Shown: one piece after another, positions 56,356 through 64,000 of the stretch
Numbering within the stretch: the stretch's first letter is position 1
Layout: each line of letters opens with the position of its first letter
Source: Janthinobacterium rivuli
GTDB taxonomy: Bacteria > Pseudomonadota > Gammaproteobacteria > Burkholderiales > Burkholderiaceae_D
NCBI RefSeq assembly: GCF_009208735.1
Contig: NZ_WFLJ01000010.1
Location: 186,001-250,000 of the forward strand
Reading direction: 5' to 3'
Length of the DNA: 64,000 nt
The notes under the pieces: model-generated
What the model was told of the DNA's origin: nothing
Database searches by the model: none
What the model saw: only the letters and a program-made list of their open reading frames with translations
Program-made: the position numbers and the translations under genes

Positions 56356-56766
56356 ATGCCCCGCAAACCGCTGCTGATCTTTTTGCTCACCCTGTTCCTC
56401 ACCGTGCTGCAAGTGCAGTGGGCGGCGCCGGCCGACGGCTACGATGACGCGACCCTGTCCGTGCTGTCGCCCGAGGTGCTGGGCGCGTATCCGGGCGTGC
56501 TGCTGCTGTTCCTGCAAGCCGTCTTCGCCCGCCGCGCCATGCCTTTGACGCGCCAGGCCGCCAGCAGCACGGGACTGCTGGCCGTCTACTGGCTGCTGGC
56601 GAACTACGTCACGTTCGACGCGCGCGTCGCCAGCTGGAGCACCTTCTCGCCGCTGGAAATCTGGGCGCACGTACTGCCCGCCTCCATCCTCAGCATCGCC
56701 GTCTGCGGCGCCGCGTATTTCGGCGCGACCGTCTTGATCCTGCGCCAGGGCCGCGCGAAAAAGTAA
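56356..56766 (+). CDS. Small integral membrane protein, function unknown
   Basis: A 136-aa protein with about four hydrophobic segments: LLIFLLTLFLTVLQV, GVLLLFLQAVFA, GLLAVYWLLANYV and ILSIAVCGAAYFGATVLIL, ending RQGRAKK. The family is unknown to me. It sits between divergent ubiU and co-directional nrdD, 123 bp before the latter. A role in the anaerobic island is possible but not shown by the sequence. Confidence 0.6.
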   Translation: MPRKPLLIFLLTLFLTVLQVQWAAPADGYDDATLSVLSPEVLGAYPGVLLLFLQAVFARRAMPLTRQAASSTGLLAVYWLLANYVTFDARVASWSTFSPLEIWAHVLPASILSIAVCGAAYFGATVLILRQGRAKK

Positions 56767-56780
56767 ACAGAGGCGCTTTT

Positions 56781-56794
56781 TTCACCTGTATCAA
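56781..56794. promoter_or_regulatory. Candidate FNR/ANR box before nrdD
   Basis: TTCACCTGTATCAA matches TTGAT-N4-ATCAA at 8 of 10 defined positions, with a full ATCAA half. It lies about 100 bp before the nrdD start and just upstream of the NrdR-like boxes. Confidence 0.4.
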
Positions 56795-56828
56795 GGATTC
56801 GTCACGCCACGGCACGCGCCCTTTGACG

Positions 56829-56875
56829 CCACTATATTTAGTGATTAATCTCCATGAAAACACCGCATGTTGTGT
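56829..56875 (+). promoter_or_regulatory. Tandem NrdR-like boxes before nrdD
   Basis: Box 1, 56829-56844 (CCACTATATTTAGTGA), and box 2, 56860-56875 (ACACCGCATGTTGTGT), both resemble the palindromic NrdR consensus ACACWATATAWGTGT-like 16-mer. They start exactly 31 bp apart, the phase NrdR sites normally show. Both lie upstream of ATG 56890, and box 2 covers an alternative upstream ATG (56854). NrdR represses ribonucleotide reductase genes when dATP is high. Confidence 0.65.
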
Positions 56876-56889
56876 TTATTGGAGGTTTC

Positions 56890-58638
56890 ATGACGACAAA
56901 TGCAGTTCCATCCACGCGCGGCCAGGTCGATGTCGCCGCGTCCATCAATGAATATCTGGACCGGCGCGACTGGCGTGTCAACGCCAACGCCAACCAGGGT
57001 TACTCGCTCGGCGGCCTGATACTCAACGTATCAGGCAAGGTCATCGCCAACTACTGGCTGGACCAGGTGTATCCGCCGGATGTGGGCGCGGCGCACCGCG
57101 AAGCGGCGCTGCACATCCACGACCTCGACATGCTGGCCGGCTATTGCGCCGGCTGGTCGCTGCGCACCCTGCTGCACGAAGGCTTGAATGGCGTGCCGGG
57201 CAAGATCGAATCGGGCCCGCCGAAACACATGTCGAGCGCCATCGGACAAATCGTCAATTTCCTCGGCACCCTGCAAAACGAGTGGGCCGGCGCGCAAGCG
57301 TTCAGCTCCTTCGATACCTATATGGCGCCCTACATCCGCACGGACAGCCTGCGCTACGAAGACGTGCGCCAGTACATGCAGGAACTGATCTTCAACCTCA
57401 ACGTGCCCTCGCGCTGGGGCACGCAGACGCCGTTCACCAACCTCACCTTCGACTGGGTCTGCCCGGACGACTTGCGCGAGCAGATTCCCGTCATCGCCGG
57501 CCAGGAAATGGACTTCAGCTATGGCGAGCTGCAGGCCGAGATGGACATGATCAACCGCGCCTACATCGAGATCATGATGGCGGGCGACGCCAAGGGCCGC
57601 GTCTTCACCTTCCCCATCCCGACCTATAACATCACCGAGGATTTCGACTGGCATAGCGAGAACGCGGAACGCCTGTTCGAGATGACGGCCCGCTACGGCC
57701 TGCCCTACTTCCAGAATTTCATCAATTCGGAACTCAAGCCGAACATGATCCGCTCCATGTGCTGCCGATTGCAGCTGGACTTGCGCGAACTGCTGAAAAG
57801 GGGCAATGGCCTGTTCGGTTCCGCCGAACAGACGGGTTCCCTGGGCGTGGTGACGATCAACTGCGCACGCCTGGGCCACCGATGGCGCGGCGACGAGCCA
57901 GCCTTGATGGCGGACCTGGACCGCCTGCTGGAACTGGGCAAGACCAGCCTGGAAATCAAGCGCCGCACCATCGAGGAACTGATGCAGCAAGGCCTGTTCC
58001 CGTACACGAAACGCTACCTGGGCACCCTGCGCAACCACTTTTCCACCCTGGGCGTGAACGGCATCAATGAGATGATCCGCAATTTCAGCGGCGACGCCCA
58101 TGACATCACGAGTCCCGAGGGCCATGCGCTGGCGATCCGTCTGCTCGACCACGTGCGCGCCCGCATGGTGCAGTTCCAGGAAGAGACGGGGCATATGTAC
58201 AACCTGGAAGCGACGCCGGCCGAAGGCACGACGTACCGCTTCGCCCGCGAAGACCGCAAGCGCTATCCCGCCATCCTGCAGGCGGGCACCGTCGACAATC
58301 CCTACTACACGAACTCGTCGCAACTGCCCGTCGGCCACACGGACGACCCGTTCGAGGCTTTGGCCCTGCAGGACACGTTGCAGCGCAAGTACACGGGCGG
58401 CACGGTGCTGCACCTGTACATGACGGAAGCGCTGTCGGACGCCAACGCCTGCCGCGAGCTGGTGAAACGCGCCCTGAGCCGCTTTTCGCTGCCCTACATC
58501 ACGGTCACGCCCACCTTTTCCATCTGCCCGCGCCACGGCTACCTGGCCGGCAAACATGAATTCTGTCCCACCTGCGACGCGGAACTGATCGCCCGCAAGC
58601 AAACCCACCCTGTTCCATCACTTGAGGAAACGCCATGA
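56890..58638 (+). CDS. nrdD: Class III anaerobic ribonucleotide reductase, catalytic part without glycyl domain
   Basis: A 582-aa protein that starts straight in the catalytic domain (SINEYLDRRDWRVNANANQG), without an N-terminal ATP-cone. Core motifs follow: HIHDLDMLAGYCAGW, the LNVPSRWGTQTPFTNLTFDW region, SLGVVTINCARLG, and a C-terminal zinc site with CPRHGYLAGKHEFCPTC. The RVxGYxxP glycyl-radical segment that ends usual NrdD proteins is missing; it is encoded by the next, overlapping gene. ATG 56890 has GGAGG six bases upstream and is preferred over 56854, which would translate through an NrdR-like box. It reduces ribonucleotides without oxygen. Confidence 0.92.
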   Translation: MTTNAVPSTRGQVDVAASINEYLDRRDWRVNANANQGYSLGGLILNVSGKVIANYWLDQVYPPDVGAAHREAALHIHDLDMLAGYCAGWSLRTLLHEGLNGVPGKIESGPPKHMSSAIGQIVNFLGTLQNEWAGAQAFSSFDTYMAPYIRTDSLRYEDVRQYMQELIFNLNVPSRWGTQTPFTNLTFDWVCPDDLREQIPVIAGQEMDFSYGELQAEMDMINRAYIEIMMAGDAKGRVFTFPIPTYNITEDFDWHSENAERLFEMTARYGLPYFQNFINSELKPNMIRSMCCRLQLDLRELLKRGNGLFGSAEQTGSLGVVTINCARLGHRWRGDEPALMADLDRLLELGKTSLEIKRRTIEELMQQGLFPYTKRYLGTLRNHFSTLGVNGINEMIRNFSGDAHDITSPEGHALAIRLLDHVRARMVQFQEETGHMYNLEATPAEGTTYRFAREDRKRYPAILQAGTVDNPYYTNSSQLPVGHTDDPFEALALQDTLQRKYTGGTVLHLYMTEALSDANACRELVKRALSRFSLPYITVTPTFSICPRHGYLAGKHEFCPTCDAELIARKQTHPVPSLEETP

Positions 58639-58835
58639 ACGCACGTCCCGACTTCACTCCCGCCATCACCCTGCTCGACAGCGAACGCCAGCGCTGCGAA
58701 ATCTGGACCCGCGTGATGGGATACCACCGCCCCGTCGCCTCGTTCAACATCGGCAAGCAGGGCGAATTCCACGAGCGCCAGTATTTTACGGAAGCGAGCG
58801 CCCGGGTTGGCCAGCCCGCCTGCCATGGCGCTTGA
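58635..58835 (+). CDS. Separate glycyl-radical subunit of the anaerobic ribonucleotide reductase
   Basis: A 66-aa protein that carries the end normally fused to NrdD: CEIWTRVMGYHRPVASFNIG, with radical Gly29 in RVMGY, followed by KQGEFHERQYFTEAS. It overlaps the nrdD stop (ATGA) in another frame and has its own GAGG site seven bases before ATG. No slippery sequence for frameshifting is visible, and a stop in its frame at 58623-58625 leaves only a few bases in which a shift could occur. It is therefore most likely a free radical-bearing subunit, like GrcA/YfiD for pyruvate formate-lyase. The nrdG start lies inside its last codons. Confidence 0.85.
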   Translation: MNARPDFTPAITLLDSERQRCEIWTRVMGYHRPVASFNIGKQGEFHERQYFTEASARVGQPACHGA

Positions 58836-59532
58836 ATTGAAAGTGGGCGGCCTGACGCCCTTTTCCGCCACCGACTATCCCGGCAAGCTGGCGGCCGTGG
58901 TGTTCGTGCAGGGTTGCCCCTGGCGTTGCGGCTATTGCCACAATCCGCACCTGCAGGCGCGCACGCCGGAAGGCGCCATGCCCTGGCAAGACGTATTGAC
59001 CTGGCTGCGCCGCAGAGTGGGCCTGCTCGACGCCGTCGTCTTCAGCGGCGGCGAAGCCTGCATGGACCCGGCGCTGGCGCGCGCCATGCAGGACGCCAGG
59101 GCGCTGGGTTTCGGCGTCGGCCTGCACACGGCCTGCATCTATCCGCAGCGCCTGCAGGAAGTGCTGCCCCTCGTCGATTGGGTGGGCTTCGACATCAAGG
59201 CGCCGTTTGCCGACTATCGTCTTGTGACCCGCGTGGCCGGCAGCGGCGACCCGGCGCGCGCCTGCCTGGACGCCATCCTCGCCAGCGGCGTCGCCTATGA
59301 GTGCCGCACCACCACCCACCCGGACCTGCTGCCGGACGAGCAGCTGCTGGCACTGGCTACCACCCTGGCCGCCAAAGGCGTCGATAACTACGTGCTGCAG
59401 CAGTTCCGCGCCGAAGGCTGCGCGGATGCGGCGCTGGCCGGCCGCACCCTGCACGGCTATCCGGCGGCGCGCACGGTGGCGCAAATCGGCGCCATGTTTC
59501 CGCGTTTTACATTCCGTAATCATGGCAATTGA
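58825..59532 (+). CDS. nrdG: Anaerobic ribonucleotide reductase activase (radical SAM)
   Basis: A 235-aa radical-SAM protein. The [4Fe-4S] motif Cx3CxxC is in QGCPWRCGYCHNPHLQ, close to the N-terminus, followed by the GGE motif VVFSGGEACMD that contacts S-adenosylmethionine. The first residues LTPFSATDYPGKLAAVVFVQ match the TIGR02495 type of activases. It places the radical on Gly29 of the small neighbouring subunit. The ATG at 58825 overlaps that gene's end by 11 bases. Confidence 0.92.
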   Translation: MALELKVGGLTPFSATDYPGKLAAVVFVQGCPWRCGYCHNPHLQARTPEGAMPWQDVLTWLRRRVGLLDAVVFSGGEACMDPALARAMQDARALGFGVGLHTACIYPQRLQEVLPLVDWVGFDIKAPFADYRLVTRVAGSGDPARACLDAILASGVAYECRTTTHPDLLPDEQLLALATTLAAKGVDNYVLQQFRAEGCADAALAGRTLHGYPAARTVAQIGAMFPRFTFRNHGN

Positions 59533-59680
59533 TCCTGCAACCACATAATTGTTGAAAGCCCCGCAAAATTCCCCGTTCTGCAACGCTGAAATGTCTGGCG
59601 TACTGTAATGTATCGACTGTGCCGCGCACCATGCGCAGCCCGTCAGATTCCTCACCCCGCATTACAGATAAGCGTCATCC

Positions 59681-62600
59681 ATGAACGATTTCACCGCAGT
59701 CAGCCCAGGCACCCCTTCCACCCACGCCGACATCCTGTACGGCCCGCCGCGACCGGATCTGCTGCGCGAGGAAGTGCTGGCCGATCTGCTGGAAGCGACG
59801 GCACGCCGCTGCCCGCAGCAGATCGCGCTGATCGATGGCGAACGCCGCATCACGTATGCCGAACTCGATGCGCAGGCGGGCCTGGCCGCGTCGCGCCTGG
59901 TGGCCGCCGGCGTCAAGCCAGGCGACATCGTCGGCCTGTGGCTGCCGCGCGGCGCGCACCTGCTGCTGATGCAGGCGGCCATCGCCAAGGCGGGCGCCGC
60001 CTGGCTGCCCGTCGATGAAGACACGCCCGTCGAACGCCTGCAGGTGTGCCTCGATGACGCCAATGGCGCGGGCGTCGTCAGCTGCGCGCAATTCGCGCCG
60101 CGCCTGGCGGACGCCGGCGTCCAGCGTCCCGTGTGGACGGTGGAAAGCCTGCTGGCCCCGGCCGCGCCGGGCGAAGTGCTGCCGGCACGCGGAGCCGTGC
60201 TGCCCGAACACCCGGCCTACGTCATCTACACGTCCGGCTCCACGGGCAAGCCGAAGGGCATCCTGATCAATCAACGCAGCATCTGCCACTTCCTGCGCAG
60301 CGAAAACGCCGTGCTGGAAGTGACGCAAGCCGACACCGTCTATCAGGGCTTTTCCGTCGCCTTCGACATGTCGTTCGAGGAAATCTGGATCGCCTACCTG
60401 GTGGGCGCCACCCTGTGGCTGGGGCCCAAGGATATCTCGGGCGACCCGGAAGCCTTGCCGCGCGCGCTGGCCGCCAACCACGTCACCGTGCTGCACGCCG
60501 TGCCGACCTTGCTGGCCCTGTTCGCCGAGGACGTGCCGAGCCTGCGCCTGATCAATCTGGGCGGCGAGATGTGCCCCGAGTCCCTGGTCGAGCGCTGGTC
60601 GCGTCCGGGCCGCGCCATGTTCAACACCTATGGTCCCACGGAGGCAACCGTCTCGTGCAGCCTGGCGCGATTGCGGCCCGGCGAACCCGTCACCATCGGC
60701 ACGCCGCTGCCCAACTATGGTTTGCTGGTGCTGCAAGTGGCCGAGCCGGGAGAAAACCGTCCCTTGACCCTGCTGCCTCGCGGCGAGACGGGAGAATTGT
60801 GCATCATCGGCCCCGGCCTGGCCGAGGGTTACCTGGGCCGGCCCGACCTGACGGTGGAAAAATTCCTGCCCAATCCGTGGGCGACCAGCGCGGATGACGC
60901 GCGCCTGTACCGCACGGGCGACCTGGCCCGCATCGATCCCGACGGCCAGGTGCTGTGCCTGGGCCGCGCCGACGACCAGGTGAAAATTCGCGGCTTCCGC
61001 GTGGAGCTGGGCGAGATCGAAGCCGTGCTGGCACAGCAGGCCGGCGTGGGCACGGTGGCCGTGTTGCTGCGCAAGGATGACGGCATCGACCAGCTGGTGG
61101 CCTACATCGTCGGCAGCGACGATGCCGACGATGATGCGCTGGCGGCGAAAACCCTGCGCGCCGCGCTGAACTTGCACCTGCCGCCCTACATGGTGCCGGG
61201 CCGCTTCGAGCTGCTGCCGCTGATGCCGCGCCTCACTTCAGGAAAAATCGACAGGAAGGCCTTAAAAGCCATGCCCCTGTCCGCGCCGCCCCCGGGCGAG
61301 GCGGGTGAATCGGACGTGCCGGAAACGCCGGCCGAAGCGGCCCTGTTCGCGGCCCTGGCCAAGCTGTTCCCCGGCCAGGCGATCTTGCGCCAGCTGGACT
61401 TCTTCAGCGACCTTGGCGGCCACTCCTTCCTGGCCGCGCGCCTGGCGTCCGCCCTGCGCGCCGATCCGGCCTACGCCCACATGACGGTGCGCGACATTTA
61501 CCAGAACCGGCAGATCGGCAAGATCGCCGCCGTCCTGAACGAGGCGCCCGCGCTGGCCACGCCGGAAGCGGATTGGACGCCGCCATCCACCCTGAAGCGC
61601 TGGCTATGCGGCGCGGCCCAGGCGGCGGCCGTGCCGGGCCTCGTCACCCTGCGCATGGCGCAGTGGATGGCGCCCTTCTTCACGTACCACTTCTTCACGG
61701 GCGACACGGGAGACACGGTGCCGCGCGCGATCGCCGCCTCGATCGGCGTGTTTTTACTCGCGACCCTGGCCGAATTTGCCATCGCGATTGCCGGCAAGTG
61801 GCTGATCGCCGGGCGTTTGAAGCCGGGCAGCTATCCGCTCTGGGGCGTCACGTATTACCGCTGGTGGCTGGCCGACCGCCTGGTCGAATCGGCGCCCGCC
61901 TACCTGCTCAGCGGCTCGTCGCTGAACAGCTGGTGGCTGCGCGCGCTCGGTGCCAAGGTGGGCAAGGAAGTCGTGATCGGCTCGATGACCCTGCGCGCGC
62001 CCGACCTGCTGTCCATCGGCGACAACGTCAGCGTGGGCAATGCCGTCAACTTTGAAAACGCCCGCGTGGAACGGGGCCGGTTGCTGCTGGGCCGGATCCA
62101 CATCGGCGACGATGCCTGCATCAGCTCTTACGCGATTTTGGAAGGCAACACCAGGGTGGGCGCGTTTGGCCACCTGGAGGGACAGTCGGCGCTGGCCGAT
62201 GGCGCCTCGGTGCCCGATGGCAGGGTCTGGACGGGTTCGCCCGCGCGCGACATCGGCCCCTACGACCCGGCCAGCCAGCCGCCGCGCCCCGCCGTCTCAC
62301 GCCTGCGCCTGACGGGCGAAACCCTGTTCTTCTGCTTCGGCATGGTCTTGATCGCCGTGCTGTTCTTCATGCCCGTCTTCCCCAGCTTCGTGCTGATCGA
62401 CTGGTTCGACGAGCGCGAAATGATGCCGTGGCTGCAGGGCCGCGACGTGACGACCCAGCTGGCCCGCTACTTCCTGCTGGCCTTCCCCGCCAGCGCCGTG
62501 CTGATCGTGCTCACGGCGCTGCTGTCGGCCGCCATCCGCTGGGGCGCGCTGCCCCGCCTGAAGCCGGGCAGCTCGCCCGTGCACAGCAATATCTATTGCG

Positions 62601-63736
62601 CCAAGTGGCTGGTCAGCCATATCCAGGAATCGAGCCTGAACGTCCTGCACGGCATCTACGCCACCGTGTACGCGCCGTACTGGTACCGCCTGCTGGGCGC
62701 CAAGGTCGGCAAAGGCGCCGAGATTTCCACGGCCCTGGGCGTGGTGCCCGACATGCTGACCCTGGGCGACGACACTTTCATCGCCGACGCCGTCATGCTG
62801 GGCGACGAGCAGATCGACGGCGGCTGGATGACCATGCGCCCCACCGTCATCTCGCACCGCAGCTTTGTCGGCAACGGCAGCTATATCCCGGACGGCACCA
62901 TGCTGCCCGAGCACGTGCTGATCGGCGTGCACACGCATGCGCCGCGCAATGAACAGATGCATAGCGGCGACACGTGGCTGGGCTCCCCGCCCATGCACCT
63001 GCCCGCGCGCGAACAGGTCAGCGGCTTCGCCGAGCACCTGACGTTCAAGCCATCGCTGCTGCGCCGCCTGGGCCGCAGCCTGATCGAGGCGTTCCGCATC
63101 GTCGCGCCGCACGCGGTGGTGATCGCCGTCGGCTACACGCTGGTGCTGGACGTGATGCCGATCGCGGGCGCCGGACGCTGGGGCGAAGTGGTGGCCGACC
63201 TGGCCATCGCCGGTCTGGCCTACGGCATCGGCAATTTCCTCGTCGTCGTGCTGTTCAAGTGGCTGCTGCTGGGACGCTACCGCAAGCACGCGGCGCCCAT
63301 GTGGACGCCGTTCGTGTGGATTTCGGAAGGCGTGACCAATCTGTACGAAGGCATCGCCGTACCCAACTTCATGCGCTACCTGCGCGGCACGCCGTGGCTG
63401 CCGCTGGCCTTCCGCCTGTTCGGCTGCAAGATCGGCCGCGGCGTCTACATGGACACGACGGACATCACGGAATTCGACTGCGTGCACATCGGCGACTACA
63501 GCGAATTGAACGCGCTGACCTGCCCGCAAACGCATTTGTTCGAAGACCGCGTGATGAAGATCGACCACGTGGAGATCGGCCAGCGCGTCTACATGGGCCC
63601 GCGCAGCTCCGTGCTGTACAGCGCCAAGGTGGGCGACAACGCGCGCCTGGGACCGTTGACCCTGGTGATGAAGGGCGAGCACATCCCCGCCGGCAGCAAC
63701 TGGGCGGGCTGCCCGGCGGCGCCCTTGCGCAGCTGA
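59681..63736 (+). CDS. Pls/PosA-type single-module nonribosomal peptide synthetase
   Basis: A 1351-aa membrane-bound synthetase. It has an adenylation domain (~30-530; YVIYTSGSTGKPKG at ~180, SVAFDMSFEEIW, FNTYGPTEATVS, YRTGDLARIDPDG, GKIDRKALK) and a carrier domain with phosphopantetheine Ser582 in DLGGHSFLA. The C-terminal half of ~730 residues carries about five or six TM segments interleaved with three left-handed beta-helix (hexapeptide) modules, such as LLSIGDNVSVGNAVNFENA, LGDDTFIADAVMLG and IGDYSELNALTC. There is no condensation or thioesterase domain. This is the layout of epsilon-poly-lysine synthetase and its relatives, which polymerise a free amino acid on the carrier. The substrate cannot be read with confidence. 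Confidence 0.9.
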   Translation: MNDFTAVSPGTPSTHADILYGPPRPDLLREEVLADLLEATARRCPQQIALIDGERRITYAELDAQAGLAASRLVAAGVKPGDIVGLWLPRGAHLLLMQAAIAKAGAAWLPVDEDTPVERLQVCLDDANGAGVVSCAQFAPRLADAGVQRPVWTVESLLAPAAPGEVLPARGAVLPEHPAYVIYTSGSTGKPKGILINQRSICHFLRSENAVLEVTQADTVYQGFSVAFDMSFEEIWIAYLVGATLWLGPKDISGDPEALPRALAANHVTVLHAVPTLLALFAEDVPSLRLINLGGEMCPESLVERWSRPGRAMFNTYGPTEATVSCSLARLRPGEPVTIGTPLPNYGLLVLQVAEPGENRPLTLLPRGETGELCIIGPGLAEGYLGRPDLTVEKFLPNPWATSADDARLYRTGDLARIDPDGQVLCLGRADDQVKIRGFRVELGEIEAVLAQQAGVGTVAVLLRKDDGIDQLVAYIVGSDDADDDALAAKTLRAALNLHLPPYMVPGRFELLPLMPRLTSGKIDRKALKAMPLSAPPPGEAGESDVPETPAEAALFAALAKLFPGQAILRQLDFFSDLGGHSFLAARLASALRADPAYAHMTVRDIYQNRQIGKIAAVLNEAPALATPEADWTPPSTLKRWLCGAAQAAAVPGLVTLRMAQWMAPFFTYHFFTGDTGDTVPRAIAASIGVFLLATLAEFAIAIAGKWLIAGRLKPGSYPLWGVTYYRWWLADRLVESAPAYLLSGSSLNSWWLRALGAKVGKEVVIGSMTLRAPDLLSIGDNVSVGNAVNFENARVERGRLLLGRIHIGDDACISSYAILEGNTRVGAFGHLEGQSALADGASVPDGRVWTGSPARDIGPYDPASQPPRPAVSRLRLTGETLFFCFGMVLIAVLFFMPVFPSFVLIDWFDEREMMPWLQGRDVTTQLARYFLLAFPASAVLIVLTALLSAAIRWGALPRLKPGSSPVHSNIYCAKWLVSHIQESSLNVLHGIYATVYAPYWYRLLGAKVGKGAEISTALGVVPDMLTLGDDTFIADAVMLGDEQIDGGWMTMRPTVISHRSFVGNGSYIPDGTMLPEHVLIGVHTHAPRNEQMHSGDTWLGSPPMHLPAREQVSGFAEHLTFKPSLLRRLGRSLIEAFRIVAPHAVVIAVGYTLVLDVMPIAGAGRWGEVVADLAIAGLAYGIGNFLVVVLFKWLLLGRYRKHAAPMWTPFVWISEGVTNLYEGIAVPNFMRYLRGTPWLPLAFRLFGCKIGRGVYMDTTDITEFDCVHIGDYSELNALTCPQTHLFEDRVMKIDHVEIGQRVYMGPRSSVLYSAKVGDNARLGPLTLVMKGEHIPAGSNWAGCPAAPLRS

Positions 63737-63745
63737 TCGCAGCTG

Positions 63746-64000
63746 ATGAATGCTACGGTGCTGTGGTCGGCAGACGGCGTGCTGGTGATCGGCATGGTGC
63801 CGCCGCCGTCCCGCATGGAAGCGCGCACGCACCTGCGCCAGGCCGTGCGCGAGGCGGTGGCGCAGTGGCTGAAGTTAAGCATTGAGACGATCTCGGTGGA
63901 GTCGACGCCGGGCCAACCGCCCCGCTTGCTGCTGGCAGGAGGCGCGGCGGGCCTGTCGTTCAGCCATGACGAGGGACTGTCGCTGGCCGCCGTCCATCTG
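63746..64000 (+). CDS. 4'-phosphopantetheinyl transferase, N-terminal part (runs off window)
   Basis: The first 85 codons of an open frame continuing past the window. The sequence GLSFSHDEGLSLAAVHL near its visible end is the Sfp/AcpT-type motif with the conserved Ser-His of PPTases, preceded by PRLLLAGG. It begins 9 bp after the synthetase stop, so the two are cotranscribed. It probably activates Ser582 of that protein's carrier domain. The magnesium-binding and C-terminal motifs lie beyond the window. Confidence 0.75.
   Translation, partial: MNATVLWSADGVLVIGMVPPPSRMEARTHLRQAVREAVAQWLKLSIETISVESTPGQPPRLLLAGGAAGLSFSHDEGLSLAAVHL

Noticed and set aside
58600-58640. Programmed frameshift joining nrdD to the glycyl-radical gene
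   Set aside because: No slippery heptamer is present, a stop at 58623-58625 in the downstream frame leaves only a short window, and the small gene has its own GAGG site and ATG.
62297-63832. A 511-codon open frame opposite the peptide synthetase
   Set aside because: Antisense to recognisable beta-helix and membrane modules; His/Gln/Arg-rich shadow.

Overview
The window looks like a chromosome segment of a betaproteobacterium of the Oxalobacteraceae, most like Janthinobacterium or a close relative. This rests on the high GC content, the strong GC3 bias, the phasin, the UbiUVT and class III ribonucleotide reductase genes, and the overall protein resemblance. It is recognition from memory, not a database result. 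No rRNA, tRNA, CRISPR array, prophage or intact insertion sequence is visible; the only mobile-element trace is a decayed IS110-type transposase end at 30.29-30.47 kb.

Layout. 0-14 kb: mostly unrelated housekeeping and accessory genes. They are the end of an ArgP-like regulator, an alpha/beta-hydrolase lipoprotein, a phasin, small enzymes, a secreted beta-propeller/creatininase pair, a LysE exporter followed by a MocR regulator, a G-rich hexamer repeat, two lower-GC small genes, a chemoreceptor and a patatin homologue that has lost its catalytic residues. 14-16.6 kb: a divergent LysR/DHA2 drug-exporter pair. 16.7-28.9 kb: a complete maltose/maltodextrin regulon (maltoporin-like porin, LacI regulator, alpha-glucosidase, MalK, MalE, MalF, MalG, periplasmic MalS-like amylase, PfkB sugar kinase). 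The porin and glucosidase promoters share the same architecture, with AAAGCGCTTT operators inside and after the promoter. 29-34.7 kb: metY, the IS110 remnant, an AraC-GyrI regulator and a TonB-dependent receptor.

34.75-42.6 kb (minus strand): seven tightly overlapping genes form the most unusual locus. They encode a MoxR-type AAA+ ATPase, two uncharacterised proteins, a zincin-like/vWA protein carrying both HEIGH and DSSGS motifs, a small helical protein, a PaaK/CapK-like adenylate-forming ligase and a NadR-like NMN adenylyltransferase/kinase. The MoxR plus vWA core resembles the ternary MoxR-vWA conflict systems proposed from comparative genomics. The coupling to an adenylating ligase and a NAD-synthesis enzyme is, to my knowledge, not a described combination. 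42.7-47.5 kb: a TolC-HlyD-permease-permease export operon with no ATPase gene.

47.6-59.5 kb: an island for life with little oxygen. It holds aspartate 4-decarboxylase with two tandem AspT aspartate:alanine antiporters, a metal-binding HMA protein, UbiT-UbiV-UbiU for O2-independent ubiquinone synthesis, and nrdD-nrdG. The NrdD glycyl-radical domain is encoded as a separate 66-aa gene between nrdD and nrdG. FNR-like palindromes lie in front of several of these units, and a pair of NrdR-like boxes exactly 31 bp apart precedes nrdD. 59.7-64 kb: a Pls/PosA-type single-module nonribosomal peptide synthetase, followed by the start of a 4'-phosphopantetheinyl transferase gene that runs off the window.
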